Assembly (NCBI GenBank): GCA_045646865.1
Contig: JAZRLM010000019.1
Coordinates: 1-64,000, forward strand
Reading direction: 5' to 3'
From: SIG440 sp045646865
GTDB lineage: Bacteria > Bacillota > Clostridia > Monoglobales > Monoglobaceae
DNA length: 64,000 nucleotides
Positions 42,094 through 51,249 of the stretch are shown here, in pieces; position 1 is the first letter of the stretch; the number at the start of each line of letters is the position of its first letter. The notes beneath the pieces are model-generated. The model saw only the letters and a program-made list of their open reading frames with translations. It had not been told where the DNA came from and did no database searches. The position numbers and the translations under genes were made by a program.

Positions 42094-42975
42094 ATGATGA
42101 GCAATCTTTTAGACGGCGTAATTATTAAGGGCATAGGCGGATTTTATTATGTGAATACTGAATCGGGGCTTATAGAGTGTCGTGCACGCGGCGTTTTCAG
42201 GAAAAGAGGAGATACTCCTTTGGTGGGCGACAATGTTATTATAGAAACAAGTGACAGTACCCATGGAGTAATATCAGAAATAAAGCAGAGGAAAAACGTG
42301 TTGATCCGTCCTGCTGTGGCGAATGTTACACAAATGGCGGTTGTTGTGGCACAGTCAAGCCCAAGCCCCAACCCGTATATTATTGATAAGCTTATTGCCT
42401 CGGCAGAGTTTGTTGGGCTTAAAATTGCGATTTGCTTCAACAAGGCAGACCTTGGGGGCGATGTTGCCCTTATAGATGTATATAAAAAAGCAGGGTTTGA
42501 GGTAATTATTACAAGCGCCATTAAGCACGAGGGCATTCAGCCTCTTAAGGATTTTCTTAAAGATGAAATAACTGTATTTGCAGGAAATTCAGGCGTAGGG
42601 AAATCTAGCCTTATAAACGAGCTTATGATGCGTGATATGTTTGAAACGGGAAAGGTGAGCGAAAAGCTGGAACGGGGAAGACATACCACAAGACATTCTG
42701 AACTTGCGAAATTACCGTTCGGAGGCTATATAATTGATACTCCGGGATTCAGCTCCTTTGATGTTAACACAATTCCCCTTGAGGAACTGTCAGAAATGTT
42801 CAGAGAGTTTGGAACTATTGAGGGTAATTGCCGCTTTGATGATTGCAGTCACAGAAGTGAACCTGACTGCTGTATACTTGAAGCGGTCAAGGCGGATAAA
42901 ATTGCAAAAAGTCGTCACGAAAGTTATGTTCAGCTTTACAGCGAAATAAAGACGGCAAGAGAAAATATATACTAA
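42094..42975 (+). CDS. rsgA: Ribosome small subunit GTPase RsgA
   Basis: RsgA is a late 30S assembly checkpoint. It has an N-terminal OB fold, a circularly permuted GTPase domain with NKAD near residue 115 before the P-loop GNSGVGKSSL, then DTPGFSSFD, and a zinc-binding end with CRFDDCSHRSEPDC. The length of 293 residues is normal. ATG 42094 and 42097 are both possible behind AGAGGTG. Confidence 0.93.
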   Translation: MMSNLLDGVIIKGIGGFYYVNTESGLIECRARGVFRKRGDTPLVGDNVIIETSDSTHGVISEIKQRKNVLIRPAVANVTQMAVVVAQSSPSPNPYIIDKLIASAEFVGLKIAICFNKADLGGDVALIDVYKKAGFEVIITSAIKHEGIQPLKDFLKDEITVFAGNSGVGKSSLINELMMRDMFETGKVSEKLERGRHTTRHSELAKLPFGGYIIDTPGFSSFDVNTIPLEELSEMFREFGTIEGNCRFDDCSHRSEPDCCILEAVKADKIAKSRHESYVQLYSEIKTARENIY

Positions 42976-42989
42976 AAGAGGACAGATAA

Positions 42990-43649
42990 ATGAAAAAATT
43001 TAAAATTGCACCGTCAATTCTTGCAGCAGACCTGACCAAGCTAGGTGATGAACTTAGAAAAATTGAAGATGCAGGGGCTGAATATGTACATATAGATGTT
43101 ATGGATGGCCATTTTGTTCCCAATTTTGCATTTTCACCTGATACGGTGAAGGCATCACGTGGTGCCTGTGGTCTTACTCTTGATGTGCATCTTATGATTG
43201 AAGAACCTGAAAAATATATCGAGGCTTTTGTTAAAGCAGGTGCGGATATTATAACTGTTCATCAGGAAGTGTGCCAAGACCTTTCAAAAATGGCTGATTT
43301 TATACATAGTTTTGGCGTTAAGGCAGGTATATCGGTGAAACCCGGAACGTCGGTTGAAGTTCTTGGTGATGATATTGCTTGTTTTGATTTGGTTCTTATT
43401 ATGACTGTGGAACCGGGATTTGGCGGTCAGTCATATATTGAGGCTATGAATGAAAAAATCAATATTGCAAGAGAAATGATAGATAAATGCGGCAAGGATA
43501 TTGAACTGGAAATTGATGGCGGTGTAACACCTAAGAATGTTGCAGTACCACTTAGACTTGGCGTGAATGTTGTTGTTGCAGGCTCGTCGGTTTTCAAGGC
43601 AGAAGATGCAAAAGCTGCTATTGCTGAAATGAGGGCGATTGTAGAGTGA
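42990..43649 (+). CDS. rpe: Ribulose-phosphate 3-epimerase
   Basis: The enzyme interconverts ribulose-5-phosphate and xylulose-5-phosphate. The TIM barrel shows IAPSILAADLTKLGDE, the metal-binding HIDVMDGHFVPN, DVHLMI, MTVEPGFGGQ and the phosphate-binding ending EIDGGVTPKN and VVAGSSVF. The 219 residues are standard. It overlaps thiN by 4 bases. Confidence 0.95.
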   Translation: MKKFKIAPSILAADLTKLGDELRKIEDAGAEYVHIDVMDGHFVPNFAFSPDTVKASRGACGLTLDVHLMIEEPEKYIEAFVKAGADIITVHQEVCQDLSKMADFIHSFGVKAGISVKPGTSVEVLGDDIACFDLVLIMTVEPGFGGQSYIEAMNEKINIAREMIDKCGKDIELEIDGGVTPKNVAVPLRLGVNVVVAGSSVFKAEDAKAAIAEMRAIVE

Positions 43650-44269
43650 TTTGCTATATTTTTTGTTCGGCATCTTTTGAAAATTATGACTATTTAAAAA
43701 AATATGATTTTGAAAGAAACTTTGTTATTTGTGCTGATGGCGGTTATATGCATGCTGAAAGGTTGGGGGTTGTTCCCGATTTGTGGCTTGGTGACGGGGA
43801 TTCTTTAACTAAAACACAAATACACGCAAAAGAAATTATTACATTTCCTGTAAAAAAGGATTATACCGATACCGACCTTGCAGTAACCGAGGCGTTAAAA
43901 CGAGGTTTTAAGGAAATAGTAATTATTGGCGGATTGGGTGGCAGACTAGACCACGAATTTTCGCATTTTTGTTTGCTTAAAAAAATCCTTGAAAATGGTG
44001 CGAAAGGTATACTTCTTAACGAGAAAAATGAAATCACTATGGAGGATAAACCGTTTACGGTTTACTCTGATGGAAAAAAATACATTTCTTTTTTCCCGTT
44101 TGGCGGTGACGTAACTGATTTTTCGGTAAAAGGTCTTTTGTATGAAGCTGAAGGGATGCATTTGCTAACGGATAAGGTTCAGGCAAGCAGCAATTGCTTT
44201 AATGGAAACAATCCGGGAGAAATCAACTTTACATCAGGATGTATTTTGGTTATTAAATCAAATGATTGA
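43646..44269 (+). CDS. thiN: Thiamine diphosphokinase
   Basis: The enzyme transfers diphosphate from ATP to thiamine. The motifs are CADGGYMHAERLGVVPDLWLGDGDS in parts, then KDYTDTDLAVTEAL and IGGLGGRLDHEF. The start is GTG 43646 inside the rpe stop (GTGA), so it is translated with rpe. The length of 207 residues is normal. It ends the conserved cluster. Confidence 0.93.
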   Translation: MICYIFCSASFENYDYLKKYDFERNFVICADGGYMHAERLGVVPDLWLGDGDSLTKTQIHAKEIITFPVKKDYTDTDLAVTEALKRGFKEIVIIGGLGGRLDHEFSHFCLLKKILENGAKGILLNEKNEITMEDKPFTVYSDGKKYISFFPFGGDVTDFSVKGLLYEAEGMHLLTDKVQASSNCFNGNNPGEINFTSGCILVIKSND

Positions 44270-44278
44270 GGTATTATA

Positions 44279-46630
44279 ATGAGAAGAATATTGTGTTTGT
44301 TCATATGTGTGTTTATGTTGTTGTGCTGGGCAATGCCTTGCACAACTTTTGCAGTTGAGGAAATTACAGCAAAAGTGTATGCTGATACCGAATTTTCAGA
44401 TAATGGAAATATTAAATATTCAGACAATCTGTTGTTTGGGGGTGCTTTTTATGATGCTGTTGACTTTCTCAATCATAGTCATCAAGGGCGTGGAATAGTT
44501 CTTTCACAAGACGTAAAACTCAGTCGTGGTGTTACTTTGCAGCCCGTTCAGGGAAACACCGCATACATTTTAATTGAAGGAAATGTGGAACTTGATCTTA
44601 ACGGTTATTTTATTACACAGGTTGCAGGAGGCAGCTTTAGTGAAAATCCTGCTATAATTGTTCCTGAAGGCAGTACACTTACGTTAACCGACTCGTCAGA
44701 GGCAAAGCGAGGTGTCATAAACGGGTTTCAGAGTGCGTTGGGCATATGGGGCGGCAAAGTTATTCTGGAAAATGGTTGTGTTAAGGCACAATCGCAAGCG
44801 AGCACTGCGGAGAATGAATATGAACAGACAGTACAGATAAAAAATGGTGGTAGATTCATCGTAAACGGCGGATTGATTTCATATAGTGGTTCTTTTAATG
44901 ATGATACGCTTTATGAGGAAAATTCATGTGCAGTATATGCTGATGAAACGGGCCATGTTTTGGTAAATGGCGGAGTAATAGAAGGAATCGTTAAGGTTGA
45001 ATGTCCTGAAAACTTTGAGATTTGCGGCGGAACATTTGGGTTTGATATTTCGGCATTGGTTTCGGATGCATATGCGATAACCGAGAACGATGGTATTTAT
45101 ACAGCGGAAAAAATTATGCCTGTTGTTACAGGAGATTCTGACAGTAAATCGGCGGATATAACTGTTATGGCGGAATTCAACGAAACAGAAGAGTTTGTAA
45201 CAAAGTACGTTGTTTCTGCGTTAAGTGATGTGGGTGATATATGTAAGCTCAGGTTGGAAATAAGTGATTTAATAAAAACCGCCAATGAGTTTGGTTATGA
45301 CAAGATTCCAACTGTTGAGATTGTGACTGATTTTGCATCTGTTATCTTTGACAAAGAAGATGTCAGGGCAATGTTTAGTGACAGTTATAATAAAAAACTT
45401 TATTTTGTTCTTGAGAAAAATATGGGTCTTTCTGATGAGATTTACAATAAACTTAGCGGAGCAAAGTATGAAATTATAGCGAAGTTTATAAATGAAGGTG
45501 GCGATTTGGTTGCAAAAAATGCAAAGCCTGAGCTTGATATTACACACTTTGCATCAGATGTCAGCACACAACTCTACACCATTTCGGGGTCTACTATGCT
45601 ACCAAAGAATTCAACGGTAAAAACCGGTGGTATTATATGTCAAATATCCAACAATGAAAGGTTAATTGTTTCGGAGGGTTCGGTATTGATGATAACCGGT
45701 CGCACTCTCGATTTGCAGGGAACAATTTCGTTGATTTTTTATGCATCGTTGGAGGGGGTAAATTCGTCTGATACAAGAATGTTGTTTTGGGAAGAAGAAC
45801 AAAGCGAGTATACAGAAGCAACCGCCGATAGAATTGTTTCATACAGCGGCAAAGATGTAAATGGATACAGATTTAAGTATGAAAATATTACATCCAAGGA
45901 TATGAACAAAAAGATATATGCCCGACTGATGGCAAAGGATGCTCAAGGCAATGTGATTTACAGCAAAGTACCTGACAGCAGTTATAGCGTGGTAAATTAT
46001 GCCGAGAATATGATGAAGAATGCAAAATTAAAGCCTTTGCTTGTTAAGATGCTTAATTACGGTGCAGCAGCACAGGAGTATTTTGGTTCACAAGATATAC
46101 CCGCAAACAGTATTCTTACCGAGGCACAGCGTGTTACTGATTTTACAAAGATTTATCGCAGCCAGTCGACAACCATTACCGAGGATACAATCAACGGCAA
46201 GTGCCAATCATATATTGCAGGAAAAACCCTTATTCTTGAGGGTGATATTTCTATTAAATATTACGTTAAGTCGGATGAAAATGTTGATGAGGTTGGAATT
46301 TTGTTCTGGAGTGAAGACGCATATGAAAGCACCAAATCTCACGTCGTAGGAACACAATCCAGAGTTGTAAAAACAAATACAGCAAATGGTAAGTACAAAG
46401 TGTTTTCTTATGACAACATAGTTTCCAGACAGATGTTTGAACCAATTTATGCAAGGGTTTATACCCGGACAGGGAATGTATACAGATATGGTGACATAGA
46501 TAAATACAGCGTTAAAGATTATGCGGCAAACCAGATAGAAAAGAATGATGACCCCGGACTTGTTAAGCTTCTCAGATGTTTGCTCCTTTACGGCGACGAG
46601 GCTGAAAAGTATTTCAGACTTAACAGTTAA
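44279..46630 (+). CDS. Large secreted protein with a duplicated C-terminal domain
   Basis: The 783-residue protein has a signal peptide (about residues 1-26, ending TTFAVEE). Residues 30-270 are rich in G, N and V with beta-helix-like stretches (VELDLNGYFITQV, KVILENGCVKAQ). Residues 280-410 are a separate mixed domain. Two related domains follow, about 435-605 and 633-783: GRTLDLQGTISLIFYA against GKTLILEGDISIKYYV, RMLFW against GILFW, KIYARLMAK against PIYARVYTR, and endings with AAAQEYF and DEAEKYF. No sortase or S-layer anchor is visible. The function is unknown; a wall or surface role is likely. It is tail-to-tail with spoIVFB, overlapping by 4 bases. Confidence 0.75.
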   Translation: MRRILCLFICVFMLLCWAMPCTTFAVEEITAKVYADTEFSDNGNIKYSDNLLFGGAFYDAVDFLNHSHQGRGIVLSQDVKLSRGVTLQPVQGNTAYILIEGNVELDLNGYFITQVAGGSFSENPAIIVPEGSTLTLTDSSEAKRGVINGFQSALGIWGGKVILENGCVKAQSQASTAENEYEQTVQIKNGGRFIVNGGLISYSGSFNDDTLYEENSCAVYADETGHVLVNGGVIEGIVKVECPENFEICGGTFGFDISALVSDAYAITENDGIYTAEKIMPVVTGDSDSKSADITVMAEFNETEEFVTKYVVSALSDVGDICKLRLEISDLIKTANEFGYDKIPTVEIVTDFASVIFDKEDVRAMFSDSYNKKLYFVLEKNMGLSDEIYNKLSGAKYEIIAKFINEGGDLVAKNAKPELDITHFASDVSTQLYTISGSTMLPKNSTVKTGGIICQISNNERLIVSEGSVLMITGRTLDLQGTISLIFYASLEGVNSSDTRMLFWEEEQSEYTEATADRIVSYSGKDVNGYRFKYENITSKDMNKKIYARLMAKDAQGNVIYSKVPDSSYSVVNYAENMMKNAKLKPLLVKMLNYGAAAQEYFGSQDIPANSILTEAQRVTDFTKIYRSQSTTITEDTINGKCQSYIAGKTLILEGDISIKYYVKSDENVDEVGILFWSEDAYESTKSHVVGTQSRVVKTNTANGKYKVFSYDNIVSRQMFEPIYARVYTRTGNVYRYGDIDKYSVKDYAANQIEKNDDPGLVKLLRCLLLYGDEAEKYFRLNS

Positions 46631-47508
46631 ATATCCCTGAATTTTGTGCGAACTCCTTTTTGGGTAAGTGCGGCAAGAATTTGGGTTTCACTGAGAGTTT
46701 TTGTTATTGTACAGTTTTTATCTGCAACGTGAACTATACAAAAATAGTCATAACTAAGGTGCCGCAAAAGAATGGATACAACTGTTTCTTCTGTTACACA
46801 AATAACTTTGGTTTTATATGTATTGCGGGATTTTAGCTTTTGAGAGTTGGTCAGTATTTCATTTAATGTGATGCGTGATATTGACCTTTGTTCCCGGCTG
46901 AGGTTTTGTAATAAAAATGCAGAAATCAGGACGAGAGAAAAATTAAAACCGCTGCTTATAAATATGTATACAGCAAATGTTCCCAATGCGCATATAAGAA
47001 TCCGACTGAGACGGAGCATAAAATTATACGCCCTTATAATTCCTATTTGTGATGTAAGAATTGACTTTAACATTCTTCCGCCGTCAAGGGGAAGGGTAGG
47101 AATCAGATTGACAAGTGCCATTGCAATATTTATATCAAGACAAAATTGCAGGGTATCGTATGGCAGATACTTTGAAATCATTACACATAACCAAAATAAA
47201 ATTATATTAAAAAAAGGTCCCGAAAAGGCGATAATAAACTCCTTTTCGGAATTTTTTATGTATTCTGCAGAAAGTTGTGCCGCAATACCAAAAGGGTAAA
47301 CTGTTATCTGTGAAACGGATATACCAAGTCTGCGAGCGGAAAATACGTGTGCAAGTTCGTGAAGAAGGGCAATTGTAAAGCCTGCAAAAAACAAATTGCC
47401 ATAGCCGCCAAGCAAAGCACAAACTGCAACAGGGATAAACCAGACATTCACAGCAAAATGTGAGCCAAGCGTTATATCAAAGGTTTTCGGGAGCTTTAGT
47501 TTCTTCAT
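46627..47508 (-). CDS. spoIVFB: SpoIVFB-like site-2 (M50) intramembrane protease
   Basis: SpoIVFB cleaves pro-sigma-K in the forespore outer membrane. The 293-residue protein has membrane helices with the zinc motif HELAH (His50, Glu51, His54) and NLIPTLPLDGGRML with Asp142, the third metal ligand. A C-terminal region of about 90 residues after residue 200 resembles a single CBS-like unit. The neighbouring SpoIVFA-like gene overlaps its start. The identification rests on this pairing and on spoIVB elsewhere in the window; other M50 proteases would look alike. Confidence 0.83.
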   Translation of the reverse strand: MKKLKLPKTFDITLGSHFAVNVWFIPVAVCALLGGYGNLFFAGFTIALLHELAHVFSARRLGISVSQITVYPFGIAAQLSAEYIKNSEKEFIIAFSGPFFNIILFWLCVMISKYLPYDTLQFCLDINIAMALVNLIPTLPLDGGRMLKSILTSQIGIIRAYNFMLRLSRILICALGTFAVYIFISSGFNFSLVLISAFLLQNLSREQRSISRITLNEILTNSQKLKSRNTYKTKVICVTEETVVSILLRHLSYDYFCIVHVADKNCTITKTLSETQILAALTQKGVRTKFRDI

Positions 47509-47776
47509 GATTAGTACCTTCTTCTGTATATAGATTTAAAATGTTTCCAATCAAATTGGTAAGTCCGGATGTATCGGGCTGATATAACACGGCACTTTTT
47601 ATGTATGTATTGATAATACTGTCTTGTAATGAAAACTTAAAGGTGCATACAGTAATCAAAAGCACAAGAGAAATAGCTGTTTGAACACCCAATTTTTTAG
47701 GAAAGGTAAATGGTATTTTTGTTTTGTCGGCTGTATGTGTTCTTCTGCGTCTGTATTCACGGTATTCTTCTGACAT
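47477..47776 (-). CDS. SpoIVFA-like protein without the LytM domain
   Basis: The 99-residue protein has a basic N-terminus (EYREYRRRRTH), one membrane helix (about residues 31-47) and a short outer tail. That matches the N-terminal layout of SpoIVFA, the anchor/inhibitor of SpoIVFB, but full SpoIVFA has about 260 residues with a LytM (M23-like) domain that SpoIVB cuts; here it is absent. The gene overlaps spoIVFB by 32 bases. No frameshifted continuation exists because spoIVFB occupies the sequence. The assignment is by position. Confidence 0.5.
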   Translation of the reverse strand: MSEEYREYRRRRTHTADKTKIPFTFPKKLGVQTAISLVLLITVCTFKFSLQDSIINTYIKSAVLYQPDTSGLTNLIGNILNLYTEEGTNHEETKAPENL

Positions 47777-47891
47777 ATTGTTTGTCCTTTCATATAATGT
47801 TAATTAATTATATTTGATGAATTTCGGGTTTATGCTTGAAAAAAATGTCGCTTTAGTGTATGATGTATAATGAAAGTTGAGGTTATAATGT

Positions 47892-49742
47892 ATGAATTCA
47901 TATAAGATAAAATTCGAGGCGGCGCTGAAAAGAATTCAAAAGCCCGGACGTTATGTGGGTAACGAATTCAACAGCGTTCACAAAGAAAATTTTTCGGAGC
48001 TTATAAAGTTTGCTTTTTGTTTCCCTGATGTGTACGAGGTTGGTATGTCACATCTTGGAATGAAAATTCTGTATCATATGATGAACGAAAGAGAAGACAC
48101 CGTCTGCGAACGTGTGTTTGCTCCATGGGTTGATATGGAGGAGGAACTGCGCAGAGAAAGTATTCCGCTTCTTTCTATGGAGAGCCATATTCCCGTGTCA
48201 GAATTTGATATAGTGGGCTTTACCTTGCAGTATGAAATGAGCTATTCAAACATAATCAATATGCTTGATTTGGCGGGTATTCCGCTGAAATCTGCAGACC
48301 GTTGTGAAGGTGTACCGTTTATTTGTGCAGGTGGCCCCTGCGCGTATAACGGCGAGCCCCTGGCTGATATTGTGGACTTTTTCATTCTTGGTGAGGGCGA
48401 AGAGGTAAACAACGAAATTCTTGATGTATATAAGGAATGGAAGCTATCTGGCGAGAAACGCGAACAGTATCTTGAACGTATTGCAAAGATTGAAGGTGTA
48501 TATGTTCCTGCTTTTTATACTGTGGAATATAATGACGACAACACCATAAAATCGGTAGTTCCTAACCGCGAGGGTGTTCCTTCAAAAATAAAAAAACGTA
48601 TTGTGAAAGAACTTGACAACAGCTATATACTTGACAAGATGATTGTTCCGTTTATGGATATAGTTCACGATAGAATTACACTTGAAGTTTTTCGTGGCTG
48701 TATAAGAGGGTGCCGTTTTTGTCAGGCAGGGTATCTTTACCGCCCTGTGCGCGAACATTCGGTTGATAAACTGGTTGAAACTGCTCAAAAGCTTATTGAC
48801 AATACAGGTTATGAGGAAATGTCACTTTCGTCATTGAGTACAAGTGACTATACCTGTCTTCAGGAACTGATTGACAGACTTCTTCCCATAACTGTTGATA
48901 AAAGAATAAATCTCTCATTGCCGTCGCTTCGTGTAGATAATTTCTCTATGGAGCTTATGGAAAAGGTGCAAGCTGTTAAAAAGAGCGGTCTTACTTTTGC
49001 ACCCGAGGCAGGCACTCAGAGATTGCGTGATGTAATAAACAAAAATGTTCTTGAAGAGGATTTGCTCCGCACAGCAGGAATTGCGTTTGACGGTGGATAT
49101 AACAGAATCAAACTTTATTTTATGATTGGTCTTCCTACCGAAACAATGGAGGATGTTGAGGGTATTGCAGAGCTTGCCGAAAAGGTTATTGGCGTATTTT
49201 ATCAGATACCAAAGGAAATCCGCAAAGGTCGGTCGGTAACAATTACTGTCAGCACATCAAGCTTTGTTCCCAAGCCATTCACACCGTTCCAATGGGAGCC
49301 ACAGAACAGAATGGAAACCCTTGTTGAAAAGCAGAATTTCTTGAAAAATCGGATTAAAACAAGAAACATTTCATACAACTGGCATCAAAGCCATGTCAGC
49401 TTTTTAGAGGCTGTTTTTGCCAAGGGTGACAGAAAACTGGGTGATGTTCTGATTGTGGCACAGAAAAAAGGTTGTCGTTTTGACGGATGGGACGAGCATT
49501 TCAGCTATGAAAAGTGGCTGGAGGCATTCAGCGAGTGCGGCATCGACCCCGAATTCTATGCATACAGAAAAATCGACCACAGCGAAGTTCTGCCCTGGGA
49601 TCATATTGATATTGGTGTGAGTAAGGCATTTCTTATGAAAGAGCACGATAAGGCGTATGAAGAAAAAACAACGCCTTCCTGCCGTGAAGGTTGTGCAGGC
49701 TGCGGTGCGGCATCTTTTGGAGGAGGTGTTTGCTTTGAGTAA
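47892..49742 (+). CDS. TIGR03960-family B12-binding-domain radical SAM protein
   Basis: The 616-residue protein has an N-terminal cobalamin-binding-like domain (EVGMSHLGMKILYHMMN), the radical SAM motif FRGCIRGCRFCQAGYLYRP (CxxxCxxC, near residue 275), and a C-terminal Cys-rich tail (CREGCAGCG, then GGGVC). The family occurs next to the DUF2344 protein and RNase G/L21/L27 genes in Clostridia, suggesting a role in RNA or ribosome modification, but the reaction is unknown. It overlaps the next gene by 8 bases. Confidence 0.9.
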   Translation: MNSYKIKFEAALKRIQKPGRYVGNEFNSVHKENFSELIKFAFCFPDVYEVGMSHLGMKILYHMMNEREDTVCERVFAPWVDMEEELRRESIPLLSMESHIPVSEFDIVGFTLQYEMSYSNIINMLDLAGIPLKSADRCEGVPFICAGGPCAYNGEPLADIVDFFILGEGEEVNNEILDVYKEWKLSGEKREQYLERIAKIEGVYVPAFYTVEYNDDNTIKSVVPNREGVPSKIKKRIVKELDNSYILDKMIVPFMDIVHDRITLEVFRGCIRGCRFCQAGYLYRPVREHSVDKLVETAQKLIDNTGYEEMSLSSLSTSDYTCLQELIDRLLPITVDKRINLSLPSLRVDNFSMELMEKVQAVKKSGLTFAPEAGTQRLRDVINKNVLEEDLLRTAGIAFDGGYNRIKLYFMIGLPTETMEDVEGIAELAEKVIGVFYQIPKEIRKGRSVTITVSTSSFVPKPFTPFQWEPQNRMETLVEKQNFLKNRIKTRNISYNWHQSHVSFLEAVFAKGDRKLGDVLIVAQKKGCRFDGWDEHFSYEKWLEAFSECGIDPEFYAYRKIDHSEVLPWDHIDIGVSKAFLMKEHDKAYEEKTTPSCREGCAGCGAASFGGGVCFE

Positions 49743-50400
49743 ATGGCGTCTTAAATTTTCAAAAATGGGTATGGGTAAATATATTTCCCATCTTGACCTG
49801 CTGCGAACATTCACCCGTGCAATACACCGTGCCAATCTGCCGGTTAAATACAGTCAGGGTTTTAACCCTCATCAGCTTATAACATTCTCTTTGCCGTTGG
49901 CTCTGGGTGTGACAAGTGAGACGGAATTTGTCGATATTGATTTTGAGGATACAGCAACACCTAAAATGATTGGCGAGGCGCTTAACAAAACCCTTCCACC
50001 TGATATAAAAATTCTGCGTGTGTCACGTCCTGAATGTCGTGCCAACGACATTGTATCTGCTAGATATATAATTAACCTGACTGCACCCAAGCAAATCGAA
50101 AAGCAATCGGTAGATGAATTTTTTGCACAGGAAAATATTCCTGCAATGAAAAAGACAAAGAAGGGCGATAAGGAAGTCAATCTTAAAGATTTTATCCTTG
50201 AATGTAGTATTGAGAAGGCAGAAGGCACACAAATTGGGATGAATGCGGTATTTTCGGCAGGTGGTTCTGCTAATATCAAGCCTGATATTGTAATAGCAAA
50301 ACTGGCTGAACACCTTGGTTTCATTGAGTTTGACGAGGTAAATATTCACCGTACAGAAATTTTATATAATTCAAGCAAAGAAATTGAAAAATTTTGTTGA
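49735..50400 (+). CDS. TIGR03936 / DUF2344 radical-SAM-associated protein
   Basis: The start is TTG 49735, 6 bases after GGAGGAGGTG, giving 221 residues that begin SKWRLKFSKMGMGKYISHLD. The next block, RTFTRAIHRANLPVKYSQGFNPH, is typical of DUF2344. Open frame upstream of the TTG is the end of the radical SAM gene in another frame. It works with the preceding protein; in some species the two are one polypeptide. RNase G (rng), usually next, is absent. Confidence 0.88.
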   Translation: MSKWRLKFSKMGMGKYISHLDLLRTFTRAIHRANLPVKYSQGFNPHQLITFSLPLALGVTSETEFVDIDFEDTATPKMIGEALNKTLPPDIKILRVSRPECRANDIVSARYIINLTAPKQIEKQSVDEFFAQENIPAMKKTKKGDKEVNLKDFILECSIEKAEGTQIGMNAVFSAGGSANIKPDIVIAKLAEHLGFIEFDEVNIHRTEILYNSSKEIEKFC

Positions 50401-50425
50401 CAAGCGCAAAATTCTGTGGTACAAT
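50397..50425 (+). promoter_or_regulatory. Promoter of rplU-rpmA
   Basis: -35 TTGACA at 50397-50402, a 17-bp spacer and -10 TACAAT at 50420-50425. The -35 box overlaps the stop codon of the preceding gene. Confidence 0.8.
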
Positions 50426-50431
50426 ATTGCA

Positions 50432-50515
50432 GTAACCGCGCAAGAAGGGTTTGTTCATTAAGCTCGGATTTATTCGACACCCGAATTTGGCGAGTCTTGG
50501 GTAATAGGAGGGATT
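50432..50515 (+). ncRNA. Ribosomal protein L21 leader
   Basis: The untranslated leader between the promoter and the rplU ribosome binding site has the L21-leader look of Firmicutes: AACCGCGCAAGAAGGGTTTG, then GACACCCGAATTTGGCGAGTC just before the GGAGGG site, the latter pairing GAC(A)C... with ...GAGTC. Such leaders let L21 repress its own operon. I infer the type from position and these blocks; no covariance search was run. Confidence 0.65.
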
Positions 50516-50522
50516 ACGAATT

Positions 50523-50834
50523 ATGTACGCAATTATCGAAACAGGCGGCAAGCAGTACAAGGTTTCTGAAGGAGACGTTGTATTTGTTGAAAAGCTTGAA
50601 GCTGAAGCTGGCAGCACAGTTAAAATTGACAAAGTTTTAGTTGTTGCTGACGGTGCTGATATCAAGGTTGGTGCACCTTATGTTGACGGTGCAACTGTTG
50701 AAGCTACTGCTGTTAAGAACGGTAAGGATAAGAAGATTATCGTTTACAAGTACAAGCCCAAAAAGGGTTATCACAAAAAGCAGGGTCACAGACAGCCTTA
50801 CACAAAGCTTGAAATCACTAAGATTAATGGCTAA
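50523..50834 (+). CDS. rplU: 50S ribosomal protein L21
   Basis: The 103-residue protein begins MYAIIETGGKQYKVSEGD and ends with KKGYHKKQGHRQPYTKLEI, the standard L21 sequence. L21 binds 23S rRNA in the 50S subunit. The start follows AGGAGGG. rpmA follows after 42 bases; the prp (ysxB) gene that normally lies between is missing. Confidence 0.97.
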   Translation: MYAIIETGGKQYKVSEGDVVFVEKLEAEAGSTVKIDKVLVVADGADIKVGAPYVDGATVEATAVKNGKDKKIIVYKYKPKKGYHKKQGHRQPYTKLEITKING

Positions 50835-50876
50835 TTAACTATTTTATATCGATATTTTTTAAGAGAGGTGAACACA

Positions 50877-51137
50877 ATGGCTCATAAGAAAGGTGTCGGC
50901 AGTACTAAAAACGGCAGAGATTCTGAGTCCAAACGACTTGGCGCCAAGAAGGGTGACGGTCAGCACGTTCTGGCAGGCAACATCCTCGTTAGACAGCGCG
51001 GAACAAAAATTTACCCCGGAATCAACGTAGGCAAGGGCAGTGATGATACTTTGTTTGCATTGGTAAACGGTCAGGTTAAGTTCGAACGTAAGGGTAAGGA
51101 CAAGAAGCAGGTTTCTGTTTACGAAATCGTTCAGTAA
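50877..51137 (+). CDS. rpmA: 50S ribosomal protein L27, without N-terminal extension
   Basis: The 86-residue protein begins MAHKKGVGSTKNGRDSESKR, the mature L27 start whose N-terminus reaches the peptidyl-transferase centre. Most Firmicutes make L27 with a short extension (ending QFFA) that the Prp protease removes; no such extension is present before this ATG, and a GTG at 50868 would add only three residues. ATG 50877 lies behind AGAGAGGTG. A terminator follows. Confidence 0.96.
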   Translation: MAHKKGVGSTKNGRDSESKRLGAKKGDGQHVLAGNILVRQRGTKIYPGINVGKGSDDTLFALVNGQVKFERKGKDKKQVSVYEIVQ

Positions 51138-51159
51138 TTGCCAATAAACAAAACAATAG

Positions 51160-51185
51160 GGCGGTTAATCTCAGGGTTAACCGCC
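51160..51185 (+). terminator. Terminator after rpmA
   Basis: GGCGGTTAA (51160-51168) pairs with TTAACCGCC (51177-51185), followed by TTAAATTT. Confidence 0.7.
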
Positions 51186-51249
51186 TTAAATTTAGCTATA
51201 CTATTTATTGTTAAAGTGAATAGAAGAATTTTTGAAAGGATGATGATTT

